Shown piece by piece: positions 1 to 6,922 of a stretch of 8,202 nt of DNA. The notes under the pieces are model-generated. The model saw only the letters and a list, made by a program, of their open reading frames with translations, was not told the origin of the DNA and ran no database searches. Made by a program: the position numbers and the translations under genes. Positions within the stretch are counted from its first letter, which is position 1, and each line of letters opens with the position of its first letter. The stretch comes from Chloroflexota bacterium. GTDB taxonomy: Bacteria; Chloroflexota; Dehalococcoidia; JAUQQI01. Where the stretch lies: positions 1 to 8,202 of the forward strand of contig JAUQQI010000264.1 in assembly GCA_030549955.1 (NCBI GenBank). Direction: 5' to 3'.

Positions 1-1091
1 TGCGCAAAGTCAACCACAACCCGGAACGGCTGGCCGGCTTCGACCTCGGTAAGGCGCCCCGGCACCGGGCTGATGGCCGGGGCGGCCCCCGGCAGAAAAT
101 CCAGGTCCAGACCGAGGCCGTAGAGGGTCCCGATGGCCGCCAACCAGTTGTAAACGTTAAATCGACCCGGGAATCGGGTTGTGAGCTCGTACCGGCGGCC
201 GTCCGGAAGTCTCACCTCGAAGCAGCTCCGGTCTGCGGCGAGTTCGAGGACCCTGCCCCGGACCGAAACATCAAACCGGTCGAGTCCGTAATCGATGACC
301 GGAACCCGACAGGCCCGGCGGAAGTGGTGGGAGTTCGGGTCGTCGGCGTTGACAACCCCAAACTTCGGTCCTCCCTTGACCCCGGAGCCCAGGGCCTGGA
401 AAAGCCGGGCCTTCGCGGCCCGGTAGGCCTCAAAGGTCCCGTGGAAGTCAAGATGCTCCGGCGTCAGGTTCGTGAAGACCGCCGCGTCGAACTCGACCTC
501 CCGCACCCGGTCGAGGGCAAGGGCATGGGAGCTCACCTCAATCACGGCGTGGCCGGCGCCAGCCCGGACCGCGGCGGCTAACCAGGCCTGAAGGTCCGGG
601 GCCTCCGGCGTCGTGTGGTTAAACGGGGTCGGTCTTTCGTCGTCGGCGACGGCTGTGTAAACGGTGGTAAGGACCGCCACCCGCTGTCCGGCGGCCCGGA
701 GCAGGCGGCCGATAAGGTGGCATGTCGTCGTCTTGCCGTCGGTCCCGGTCACGCCGACCAGCCGCAGGGACCGGGACGGCTGACCGTAAAAGGCCGCCGC
801 CAGGTCCGCCAGGGCCGCCCGGGGGTCAGCAACCTCGACGACGAAGGGGGCTTCCGCCGGGACGCCGGTCTGAACCACGACACCGACGGCCCCGCGGGCC
901 AGGGCATCGGGGATGAACCTTGCCCCGTCGGTTTTAAACCCCGGAACGGCGACAAAAAGGTCGCCGGGCTTGACCCGGCGGCTGTCAAACGCAATCCCGG
1001 TCACGACGGGCGGCAGGTCTCCCCGAACGGCCCTGGGCCGGAGGGCCTGAAGAAGCTTCGCCGTCTGGACTCCCGGCCAGTCTGCCGTCAC
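1..1091 (-). CDS. murE: UDP-N-acetylmuramyl-tripeptide synthetase MurE, partial (C-terminus beyond left edge)
   Basis: This cytoplasmic Mur ligase adds the third amino acid (meso-DAP or L-Lys) to UDP-MurNAc-L-Ala-D-Glu, using ATP. 363 codons are visible. Residues 31-75 are the MurE N-terminal domain, with the substrate-binding DSR at 36-38 and GDLFVAVPGFKTDG. The ATP loop GVTGTDGKTTT is at about 113-123. TTPEAPDLQ (160-168), EVSSHAL (185-191), NLTPEHLDFHGT (208-219) and AKARLF (226-231, with the lysine that is carbamylated in the family) are MurE signatures rather than MurF or MurD. The visible part ends in VVVDFA, just before the usual HTPDAL, so the C-terminal domain carrying the DAP/Lys-specificity motif is missing and the amino-acid substrate cannot be told. 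The GTG start (1089-1091) overlaps the stop of the upstream dehydrogenase gene as GTGA. A GGAGG at 1102-1106 lies 10 nt upstream. Odd point: it sits outside any division/cell-wall gene cluster. Confidence 0.93.
   Translation of the reverse strand, partial: MTADWPGVQTAKLLQALRPRAVRGDLPPVVTGIAFDSRRVKPGDLFVAVPGFKTDGARFIPDALARGAVGVVVQTGVPAEAPFVVEVADPRAALADLAAAFYGQPSRSLRLVGVTGTDGKTTTCHLIGRLLRAAGQRVAVLTTVYTAVADDERPTPFNHTTPEAPDLQAWLAAAVRAGAGHAVIEVSSHALALDRVREVEFDAAVFTNLTPEHLDFHGTFEAYRAAKARLFQALGSGVKGGPKFGVVNADDPNSHHFRRACRVPVIDYGLDRFDVSVRGRVLELAADRSCFEVRLPDGRRYELTTRFPGRFNVYNWLAAIGTLYGLGLDLDFLPGAAPAISPVPGRLTEVEAGQPFRVVVDFA
1088..1091 (-). promoter_or_regulatory. GTGA stop/start overlap coupling gyaR and murE
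   Basis: The last codon of the dehydrogenase (TGA, 1088-1090) shares bases with the murE GTG start (1089-1091). Such 4-base overlaps usually mean translational coupling by termination and re-initiation. A GGAGG lies inside the end of the upstream gene at 1102-1106. This is read directly from the sequence; the coupling itself is inferred. Confidence 0.75.
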
Positions 1092-2068
1092 CGCCGGAGA
1101 ACCTCCGGGTTGACGCAGTGCTTCGGTACGCGGCCCAAGAGGACGGCCACGAGGTTCTCGGCCGCAAGCACGGCCATCCGCGTGCGGGTTGCGTGACTGG
1201 CGCTGGCAATGTGGGGGGTAATTACGATGTTGTCGAGGGTCAAAAGGGGGTCATCAGGCGGGATGGGCTCGGGCTCCGTCACGTCGAGGCCGGCCGCGGC
1301 AATCCAGCCCTCCCTCAGGGCCCGGTAGAGGGCCTTCGGGTCCACGACCGGCCCCCGGGCCGTATTTATCAAAATCGCGGTCGGCTTCATCAGGCGGAGC
1401 TGGGCTTCGCCGATCAGGTGATAGGTCTGCGGGCTCAGCGGGACGTGGATGCTAACAAAGTCGCAACGGGGCAGGAGGTCTTCAAGCCGTTCGAAGTATT
1501 CAAGGCCCAGGCGGGCCTCCTCGTCCGGGCGACGAACCGGGTCGTAATAAAGAACCTTCATCCGGAATCCCTGGGCCCGCTCGGCGACCCCCAGACCGAT
1601 TCGGCCGAGGCCGACGATACCCAGGGTCGCCCCGTGGATGTCGTAACCGAGGAAGGCCATGGGCCCCCAGGTCTTCCACCGGCCAGCCCGCACGAACCTG
1701 TCACCCTCGACAACGCGCCGGGCCGCCGCCATCAGAAGCCCGAAGGCGAAATCCGCGGTCGTGTCGGTGAGCACACCCGGGGTGTTGCAAACGGCCACCC
1801 CCCGGTCGGTGGCCGCCTGAACGTCGATGTTGTCGTACCCGACAGCCATGTTGCTTACGACCTTGAGCCGCGGTGCACCCTCCAGCAGGGGCCGGTCGAC
1901 CCGGTCGGTGACCATCGTGTAGAGGCCGTCAACGGCCGCGGCTTTCGCCCGGAGGACCTGGTAGGGCGGCGGCTCGTCGCCCGGCCAGACTTCCACCTCG
2001 GTGTGTTCCTCAAGTATCTTCAGGCCAGGGTCGGGGACCACGCGGGTGACGAAAACTTTCGGTCTCAT
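1088..2068 (-). CDS. gyaR: D-2-hydroxyacid dehydrogenase, glyoxylate/hydroxypyruvate reductase (GyaR type)
   Basis: Cytoplasmic NAD(P)H-dependent reductase of the D-isomer-specific 2-hydroxyacid dehydrogenase family, probably reducing glyoxylate to glycolate or hydroxypyruvate to D-glycerate. It has 326 residues, close to the usual 320-335. The start MRPKVFVTR, the AVGYDNIDV block (75-83), the Rossmann loop GLGRIG (153-158), NTARGPVVD (235-243), GLDVTEPEP (260-268) and TPHIAS (284-289) give the whole fold. The catalytic triad reads as Arg238, Glu267 and His286. The sequence strongly resembles Thermococcus-type glyoxylate reductase as I recall it, for example KPTAIL..TARGPVVD..AL and REGWIAAAGLDV. 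The ATG start at 2066-2068 has a GGGGGA Shine-Dalgarno 6 nt upstream (2075-2080). It follows the PucR gene by 24 bp and overlaps murE by 4 bp. Substrate choice within this broad family (glyoxylate, hydroxypyruvate, D-glycerate, phosphoglycerate) cannot be fixed from sequence. At 326 residues it lacks the ACT-type regulatory tail of SerA. Confidence 0.92.
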   Translation of the reverse strand: MRPKVFVTRVVPDPGLKILEEHTEVEVWPGDEPPPYQVLRAKAAAVDGLYTMVTDRVDRPLLEGAPRLKVVSNMAVGYDNIDVQAATDRGVAVCNTPGVLTDTTADFAFGLLMAAARRVVEGDRFVRAGRWKTWGPMAFLGYDIHGATLGIVGLGRIGLGVAERAQGFRMKVLYYDPVRRPDEEARLGLEYFERLEDLLPRCDFVSIHVPLSPQTYHLIGEAQLRLMKPTAILINTARGPVVDPKALYRALREGWIAAAGLDVTEPEPIPPDDPLLTLDNIVITPHIASASHATRTRMAVLAAENLVAVLLGRVPKHCVNPEVLRR

Positions 2069-2074
2069 GGGCGT

Positions 2075-2080
2075 TCCCCC
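2075..2080 (-). promoter_or_regulatory. Ribosome binding site of gyaR
   Basis: GGGGGA on the minus strand lies 6 nt before the ATG at 2066-2068, in the 24-bp gap after the pucR stop. It supports the chosen start. No promoter or terminator is visible in that gap, so the gene depends on upstream transcription. Confidence 0.6.
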
Positions 2081-2092
2081 GGAGATGCTGGC

Positions 2093-3550
2093 TTAGTCTA
2101 TCAGATCGTGGAGCTTCGTTGCCAGGTGAAGGGCCAGCCGGCTGTCCGGATTCTCCAGGTTCCAGCCGGAAATCTCCTCGACCCGCCGGAGCCGGTAGAG
2201 CAGGGTGTTCCGGTGGACGTGGAGTTTTTCGGCGGCCTCGCTAATGTTAAGGTTCGACTCGAGACAGACCCGGAGGGTTTCGACCAGGTCGGAACGGTTC
2301 TCCCGGTCGTATTCGATGAGCTTGCCGAGGGTTTCATCCACAAAGCTTCGGGCTTCGGCCGGATACTCGTCCGCCAGGGTCATAAGGAGCCGGAAGAGCC
2401 CCAGCCGTTCGAAGAGCACCGGCCGGTCGGCCAGCCCGAGCTTCCGGGCCAGCCCGAGGGCGCGCCGGGCCTCCCGGTAGGACCGGCCGAGCTCCCGTAA
2501 TTCGGCGTAGGCCCGGCCCACCCCGATGAAAGTCCGGCTGGCGACGCGCTCGGCGACGGCCTGCCGGATGCTCTCGGCGGCCGTAACAACCTGGCCGCCC
2601 GCCGCCGGCAAAATGACGGTGACCCGACCCTGGTACACGGCGGCCAGCAACGGCCGACCGGCAAATTTGAGGCCGCCCGCCAGCGCCCGGCCGGTATCGG
2701 CGTCACCGCCTTCCACGTCGACCAGGGCAACCGCCAGCCGGCCCTCCAGCTCGTAGCCGGCCCGCCGGGCCTGGGCCCGGACCAGGTCAGGGCTTGCCGG
2801 TCGGCCGTTAAGCAGTTCGTCGATGAGGGCGACTCGCACCCGGTCGGGGTCGGCGTGGCGGCGTCCAAGCACGGCGGCGAGAGCCGTCGCCGCCTGGGCC
2901 AGGGCCGTCTCTTCCAGGTCGCGGTCGCCGCCGTCGGCGGGGGCCAGAATCAAGAAGCCCTGGGGCCCCGGGCTGCCCCCCACCGGCATCACATACACCG
3001 GGTCGGCCAGTTCCTCGAGGCTTAAGCGCTGAATCCCGCCCTCGGCCCGTAAACCCGGCGGCAGGGTGACCCGGGCAAGGCCGAGGCTCCCGCCCTGGTC
3101 GCCGGCCAGACTCAGGACCCGGCCGAGGGGGTCGGTCAGAAGGACCAGCTTCCCGGTCACGTCGGCCAGGTGGCGGACGACGGGGTCCGGCCGGGAATCC
3201 TGAAGGGCGGCCTCGGCAAACCGGCGAAAGAGCTCCCGGGCCTTCTGCTGGAGCTGGTCCCGCCGGTTCACAATATAGCGGAGGATCTCCTGCTCCAGCT
3301 CCCGGAGGAGGGTCGCTTCGGCCGGGTAATAGAGCAGGGGGATGCCGCTTCGGTCGGCCGCGTCGACCGCGGCCTGGTCGGGCGGCTCCAGGACCAGGAT
3401 GCCGGCCACACCGGTGGCGGCGAGGGCCCGGACGACCTCGGCCAGGGTCCGGTCCGGGTCGGCAAGCCGCATCACCTCGACGGACAGGACCGCCAGGTCG
3501 TTTCCCCGGATTCCCTGGAACATCGGGAGGCGACTCCGGCTCGCGACCAC
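2093..3550 (-). CDS. PucR-family transcriptional regulator with C-terminal helix-turn-helix
   Basis: Predicted cytoplasmic DNA-binding regulator of the PucR/CdaR group; relatives activate purine-catabolism or sugar-diacid genes. The coordinates give the first canonical start (GTG, 3548-3550), 485 residues. From there, residues 1-60 are most of a PUCR domain (RSRLPMFQGIRGNDLAVLS, then GVAGILVLEP). Residues 80-115 form a charged helical linker. About 120-230 is GAF-like, ending in a helical stretch. About 240-370 is the GGDEF-like CdaR middle domain (VALIDELLNG, FIGVGRAYAEL, SYREARRAL). About 425-480 is the PucR helix-turn-helix (NISEAAEKLHVHRNTLLYRLRRVEEISG). The family N-terminus is missing from this start. 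Its missing part is encoded in frame up to 3664 but without a usual start codon (see the separate entry), so a product of about 523 residues is likely the intended one. The ligand is unknown. It is co-directional with nadE and gyaR, and local control or autoregulation is plausible. Confidence 0.9.
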   Translation of the reverse strand: MVASRSRLPMFQGIRGNDLAVLSVEVMRLADPDRTLAEVVRALAATGVAGILVLEPPDQAAVDAADRSGIPLLYYPAEATLLRELEQEILRYIVNRRDQLQQKARELFRRFAEAALQDSRPDPVVRHLADVTGKLVLLTDPLGRVLSLAGDQGGSLGLARVTLPPGLRAEGGIQRLSLEELADPVYVMPVGGSPGPQGFLILAPADGGDRDLEETALAQAATALAAVLGRRHADPDRVRVALIDELLNGRPASPDLVRAQARRAGYELEGRLAVALVDVEGGDADTGRALAGGLKFAGRPLLAAVYQGRVTVILPAAGGQVVTAAESIRQAVAERVASRTFIGVGRAYAELRELGRSYREARRALGLARKLGLADRPVLFERLGLFRLLMTLADEYPAEARSFVDETLGKLIEYDRENRSDLVETLRVCLESNLNISEAAEKLHVHRNTLLYRLRRVEEISGWNLENPDSRLALHLATKLHDLID

Positions 3551-3664
3551 CCAGTTGACATCCCGGTCGAGGCCGCCGGCCCCGGCGACAACCCGGACAG
3601 GCCGGGGTGGGGCGTTCTCAAGCCCGAGGCCCGAAAGGTAGCGGATAACTTCCCGGACGGTTAC
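3551..3664 (-). other. Conserved N-terminal coding extension of the PucR regulator lacking a canonical start codon
   Basis: Thirty-eight in-frame codons upstream of the GTG at 3550 read as the classic start of a PUCR domain: (G)[17 protein letters not shown], then RPVRVVAGAGGLDRDVNWV. The frame stays open back into nadE to an in-frame TAA, yet contains no ATG, GTG or TTG. Family alignment predicts the start next to GTA (3662-3664), which overlaps the nadE TAA stop as GTAA. One A-to-G change would give GTGA, the same stop/start overlap seen at gyaR-murE. Translation could arise from an unusual GTA start, a -1 frameshift from nadE, or the internal GTG; a base-call error is also possible. The protein-level conservation argues that this part is, or until recently was, translated. 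Confidence 0.75.
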
Positions 3665-5415
3665 CCCAAAAGCTTCGCCCCCTCCCGGAAGTGATTGACA
3701 ATGGGCAGCCGCCGGTCCTTCCCGAACGCCCGGGGAGTGATCTTGACGCCCGGCGGGGCCTGCCGCCGCTTGTACTCGTTCTTATCGACCATCCGGATCA
3801 CCCGGGCAACTACCGCCGGGTCGAATCCCAGCTCGACGATGTCCCGGAAGCTCCGGTCCTCTTCCACGTAGGCTTTCAAAATAGGGTCAAGAATTTCGTA
3901 GGGCGGGAGGGTATCGACATCCCGCTGTCCGGGCCGGAGCTCGGCGCTGGGCTCCTTCTTGAGGACCCTTTCGGGAATGAGGTCGAAGCCGGCGAGGCCG
4001 TTCCGGTACCGGGCGAGCTCATAAACCATTGTTTTGAAGACGTCCTTGAGAACCGCAAACCCCCCGGCCATATCACCGTAGAGGGTCGCGTAGCCGGTGG
4101 CAAGTTCGCTCTTGTTGCCGGTGGTAAGGACGAGCCACCCGAACTTGTTCGACAACCCCATCAGGATAATTCCCCGAATGCGGGACTGGATGTTTTCCTC
4201 GGCGACCCCGGGACTCGTCCCGGCGAAGGCCTCGGCGAAGACCTCATCGGTAAAGGCACGGAAGGCCGGCTCAATGGGGATGGTGAGCAGCCGGATCCCC
4301 AGGTTTCGGGCCAGCTGTTCGGCATCCAGGATGCTGGCCTCGGACGTGTAGCGGGACGGCATGCTGACCCCGATGACATTCTCGGGGCCGAGGGCGTCAA
4401 CGGCGATGACCGCCGTGAGGCTCGAGTCGATCCCGCCTGAGAGGCCAATGACCACCGTCTGAAAGCCGGTCTTGCGAACGTAGTCGCGGACGCCGAGGAC
4501 AAGGGCCCGGTAAACTTCGGCCGGGTAATCCAGGAGGTCCGCCACCTGGGGCTCAACCCGCCGGTGCTTGGGGGAGGCCGCGGTCCCGCTGACCTCGACC
4601 CAACGCACCCGGTCGGCCGGGGTCGGAAAAAGGAGGCTCTCCTTCCGGCGCCGGGGGTCATGGAGCCGGCGCCGGAAGACTGCGCCGACATCCAGGTCGG
4701 CCACCAGCAGCCTCTCTTCAAACTGCGGAGCCCGGGCAACGAGTTCCCCGGCCGGGCCAAAGATGGCACTGGCCCCGTCGAAGACCAGCTCGTCCTGGCC
4801 CCCAACCATGTTGACGTAGCAGATGATGATGGTTTCGTCGGCGGCCCGGGTCGCCAGCATCCGCTCCCGGTGGCGGCTCTTCCCAACGTGGTAGGGGGAG
4901 CCGTTGATGTTGATGATGACTTCAGCCCCGGCCTGGGCCTGAAGAGTCATCGGTCCAACCGGGTACCAGATGTCCTCGCAGATGTTTACCCCGACGTTGA
5001 TCCCATTTATCCGGTAAACGGGGCACGAGTCACCCGGCCGGAAATAGCGGTCCTCATCAAAAACGCCGTAGTTGGGCAGGTAAATCTTGTGATAAACGTC
5101 AACAATGCGGCCGTCATAAATGACGGCGGCGGCGTTGTGGGTGTCGGAGTCCGAATCGACAAAGCCGACCACCGCGGTAATCCCCCGGCAGTAGGCGGCA
5201 ACTTCCCGGAGGGCCTCCAGGTTCTCCTCGACGAAGCTCGGCTTCAGGACCAGGTCCTCAGGCGGGTAGCCGGTGATTGCGAGCTCGGGGAAAGCCACCA
5301 GGTCGACTTCGAGCTCCCGGGCCCGGTCAACGTAACCTTTGATCTTGGCGACATTCCCCGGCAGGTCCCCAACGGTCGGGTTGATCTGGGCGAGGCCAAC
5401 CCTGAGTCTACGCAC
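3661..5415 (-). CDS. nadE: Glutamine-dependent NAD+ synthetase
   Basis: Cytoplasmic two-domain enzyme for the last step of NAD+ synthesis: ATP-dependent amidation of deamido-NAD+ using ammonia released from glutamine. It has 584 residues, normal for the glutamine-dependent class. Residues 1-250 are the nitrilase-fold glutaminase, with its triad Glu44 ([14 protein letters not shown]), Lys110 ([14 protein letters not shown]) and Cys146 (NICEDIW). Residues 290-584 are the synthetase domain, with the ATP-pyrophosphatase loop SGGIDSS (326-332), SMPSRYTSE (351-359), [21 protein letters not shown] (431-451) and the C-terminal [21 protein letters not shown]. The GTG start lies 3 bp after the glnA stop, and a GGAGG at 5427-5431 inside the glnA end lies 11 nt upstream. 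Being directly behind glutamine synthetase makes sense, because glutamine is its nitrogen donor. The TAA stop (3661-3663) is where the regulator frame begins. All catalytic residues looked for are present. Confidence 0.97.
   Translation of the reverse strand: MRRLRVGLAQINPTVGDLPGNVAKIKGYVDRARELEVDLVAFPELAITGYPPEDLVLKPSFVEENLEALREVAAYCRGITAVVGFVDSDSDTHNAAAVIYDGRIVDVYHKIYLPNYGVFDEDRYFRPGDSCPVYRINGINVGVNICEDIWYPVGPMTLQAQAGAEVIININGSPYHVGKSRHRERMLATRAADETIIICYVNMVGGQDELVFDGASAIFGPAGELVARAPQFEERLLVADLDVGAVFRRRLHDPRRRKESLLFPTPADRVRWVEVSGTAASPKHRRVEPQVADLLDYPAEVYRALVLGVRDYVRKTGFQTVVIGLSGGIDSSLTAVIAVDALGPENVIGVSMPSRYTSEASILDAEQLARNLGIRLLTIPIEPAFRAFTDEVFAEAFAGTSPGVAEENIQSRIRGIILMGLSNKFGWLVLTTGNKSELATGYATLYGDMAGGFAVLKDVFKTMVYELARYRNGLAGFDLIPERVLKKEPSAELRPGQRDVDTLPPYEILDPILKAYVEEDRSFRDIVELGFDPAVVARVIRMVDKNEYKRRQAPPGVKITPRAFGKDRRLPIVNHFREGAKLLG
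3664..3670 (-). promoter_or_regulatory. Candidate -1 frameshift heptamer T TTG GGG at the nadE-pucR junction
   Basis: Read in the nadE frame, the last two sense codons TTG GGG and the preceding T form T TTG GGG, which fits the X XXY YYZ pattern. The TAA stop follows at once. The regulator's frame is exactly -1 relative to nadE, so a single slip would fuse NadE to the full PUCR domain as ...[11 protein letters not shown]. The pattern match and frame relation are seen directly; use as a frameshift site is speculative, because this heptamer is not one of the well-known efficient ones. Confidence 0.35.
3678..3686 (-). promoter_or_regulatory. Strong Shine-Dalgarno-like GGGAGGGGG inside the end of nadE
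   Basis: GGGAGGGGG within the last codons of nadE ends 7 nt before the T TTG GGG heptamer and 13 nt before the GTA codon at the pucR frame start. It could serve re-initiation of the regulator, or stimulate a -1 slip as the internal Shine-Dalgarno of E. coli dnaX does at about 10 nt. It encodes Arg-Glu-Gly of nadE, so it may also simply be coding sequence. Confidence 0.4.
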
Positions 5416-5418
5416 AGG

Positions 5419-6777
5419 TCAGTATGCCTCCAGATAACGGGTGAGTTCCCAGGGGGTGACCTGGTCACGGTAGCCGGCCCACTCGAGCCGCTTCGCCTCG
5501 ACAAACCGCTCGAAGACCGGGGCACCCAGCGCCTCGATGATAACCGGGTCCTGTTCGAGGGCGTCCAGGGCCTCGGCCAGCGACATCGGCAAAAGCCCAA
5601 TGTTCCGGCGCTTAAGCTCGGTTACGTCCATCTGGTAGAGGTTCTCCTCAACCGGCTCCGGGAGGGGCAGCTTCCGCCGAATTCCGTCCAGACCGGCCCA
5701 CAGGAGAACCGCAAAGGCCAGGTAGGGATTGCAGGCCGGGTCCGGCGAGCGGATTTCCACCCGGGTCCGGCCGGCCTGGTCGGCGGCCAGCCTGGGCACC
5801 CGGATGAGGGCGGCGCTGTTGATACGGGCCCAGCTTATGTGGGCCGGGGCCTCAAACCCCGAGGCCAGCCGCTTGTAGGAGTTAACCAGGGGCGAGGTCA
5901 CCGCCGTGATGGCCCGGGCATGGTAAAGCTGACCGGCGACGAAGTAGCGGCCGACCTCCGAGAGGCCGTACTCATCGGTCGGGTCGGCGAAGAGGTTCCG
6001 GCCGGTTTCCACGTCGAAGAGGCCCTGGTGAATGTGCATCCCGGACCCGTAGGTTCCCTGGATGGGCTTCGGCATGAACGTAACGTGAAGATTGTGGGCC
6101 TGGGCGACCGCCTTCAGCACATACCGGAGGGTAACAGTCTGGTCGGCCGAGGTGATAGCCTGGGTCATCGCCAGGTCAAGCTCGTGCTGACCGGCCGCGA
6201 GCTCGTGGTGGCTCGCCTCGACGGGAATATCCATCTTTTGAAGGGTTCGGACCATCTCGTGACGAACCTGAATCGCCAGGTCGGTGGTGAAGTCGAAATA
6301 GCTGGCCTGGTCGTGGGGAAGTGGGGCCACCTGCCCCGAATCCTCGCGCCGGAAGAGAAAGAACTCCACCTCGGGCGCGGTGCGGTACTCGAAACCGAGC
6401 TCCCGGGCAGCCTTGACCGCCCGGAGCAGGACATACCGGGGGTCCCCGGGAAACGGTTCGCCGGCCGGGGTAAAGACCCAGCAAATGAGCCGGGCGGTCG
6501 CGGTCTCCCCCCGCATCCAGGGAATAACCGCATAGGTCGAAAGGTCTGGCACCAGGTACATGTCGGCCTCGGCAACCCGGGCGAACCCCTCGATGGCCGA
6601 CCCGTCAAACCAATGGCCCCGCTCGACAACCTCCGGAAGCTGCTCGGCCGGTATCGTAACGCTTTTGACCAGGCCGACTATATCCGTAAACTGCAGGTTA
6701 ATAAACCGAACCCCGTCCGCCTCGATGCGGCGCTGAACCTCGTCAAGCAGTTCGGAACGACCCCACAGGGTGTCCAT
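5419..6777 (-). CDS. glnA: Glutamine synthetase, type I-alpha
   Basis: Cytoplasmic dodecameric enzyme that makes glutamine from glutamate, ammonia and ATP, the main ammonium-assimilation step. It has 452 residues, close to Bacillus GlnA as I recall it and shorter than the adenylylated I-beta class. Visible motifs: the Asp loop WFDGSAIEGF (56-65), metal-ligand Glu136 and Glu138 in APEVEFF, ASHHELAAGQHELDL (188-202), GSGMHIHQ (244-251), NSYKRL (299-304), the Glu flap GFEAP (307-311), and RVEIRSPDPACNPYLAFA (339-356). The region around 376-400 (EENLYQMDVTELKRRNIGLLPMSL) lacks the adenylylation tyrosine segment. Arg67 (FARVAEADMYL) matches the Bacillus feedback-control arginine, so end-product inhibition is likely. 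The loop has DGSA where DGSS is common. The ATG start (6775-6777) has GGGGGAGG just upstream and a promoter about 66-95 bp upstream. It is the first gene of the cluster. Confidence 0.97.
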   Translation of the reverse strand: MDTLWGRSELLDEVQRRIEADGVRFINLQFTDIVGLVKSVTIPAEQLPEVVERGHWFDGSAIEGFARVAEADMYLVPDLSTYAVIPWMRGETATARLICWVFTPAGEPFPGDPRYVLLRAVKAARELGFEYRTAPEVEFFLFRREDSGQVAPLPHDQASYFDFTTDLAIQVRHEMVRTLQKMDIPVEASHHELAAGQHELDLAMTQAITSADQTVTLRYVLKAVAQAHNLHVTFMPKPIQGTYGSGMHIHQGLFDVETGRNLFADPTDEYGLSEVGRYFVAGQLYHARAITAVTSPLVNSYKRLASGFEAPAHISWARINSAALIRVPRLAADQAGRTRVEIRSPDPACNPYLAFAVLLWAGLDGIRRKLPLPEPVEENLYQMDVTELKRRNIGLLPMSLAEALDALEQDPVIIEALGAPVFERFVEAKRLEWAGYRDQVTPWELTRYLEAY

Positions 6778-6780
6778 CAG

Positions 6781-6788
6781 CCTCCCCC
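6781..6788 (-). promoter_or_regulatory. Ribosome binding site of glnA
   Basis: GGGGGAGG on the minus strand ends 3 nt before the ATG at 6775-6777. The core is very strong and the spacing rather short. It supports the chosen start. Confidence 0.6.
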
Positions 6789-6842
6789 AGTCCTGGTCAG
6801 ATGCACAATATCAAGGCCCGCCCAATTCTTAATCTTCGTATA

Positions 6843-6872
6843 ATTTTAACAACATGCAGGCGGTCCTGTCCA
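6843..6872 (-). promoter_or_regulatory. Putative sigma-70-type promoter for the glnA operon
   Basis: On the minus strand, TGGACA (6867-6872, 5 of 6 to TTGACA) and TAAAAT (6843-6848, 5 of 6 to TATAAT) are 18 bp apart. They lie in the only AT-rich patch of an otherwise GC-rich window, directly upstream of the first gene of the cluster. The predicted start of transcription is near 6836, giving a leader of about 60 nt. A weak TGTTA...TAC half-match nearby is not a convincing GlnR/TnrA site. The fit is by eye only. Confidence 0.5.
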
Positions 6873-6922
6873 GCCGTATTCCGTCCGGCGTTGGGGTCGT
6901 TATATAAGACGGCGTGGGTCTG

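Larger units (their letters stand above)
6778..6922. other. Divergent intergenic region between glnA and the kinase relic
   Basis: This 145-bp region holds the glnA ribosome binding site and promoter (minus strand). On the plus strand TATAAG at 6903-6908 could be a -10 element for the kinase relic, but I see no matching -35 at normal spacing and only a weak ribosome binding site before the ATG at 6923. No riboswitch, T-box or terminator hairpin was recognised. Confidence 0.5.

Noticed and set aside
615..1196. A 193-codon plus-strand open frame over murE.
   Set aside because: It is antisense to the MurE N-terminal and ATP-binding regions, which read perfectly on the minus strand.
1118..2500. 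A 460-codon plus-strand open frame across gyaR and pucR.
   Set aside because: It lies wholly antisense to two genes with full motif sets and shows no family resemblance; it is a shadow frame.
3630..3665. A hairpin downstream of the T TTG GGG heptamer as a frameshift stimulator.
   Set aside because: Stems that can be drawn need G-T pairs or a bulge, or overlap the heptamer itself. They are too weak to list as a feature without folding calculations.
3661..3671. A homopolymer error (missing G in TTTTGGGG) as the cause of the lost pucR start.
   Set aside because: Adding a G would remove the nadE stop and create a continuous NadE-PucR fusion, not a separate start. A single A/G substitution explains the junction better.
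4564..6843. A 759-codon open frame on the plus strand antisense to glnA and nadE.
   Set aside because: Its translation has no recognisable domain and mirrors GC-rich codon use of the two well-supported enzymes on the other strand. Long antisense frames are common in such sequence.
6826..6850. A possible GlnR/TnrA-like site (TGTTA...TAC) near the glnA promoter.
   Set aside because: Only one half matches, and the second half and spacing do not fit TGTNA-N7-TNACA, so it is likely chance in the AT-rich patch.
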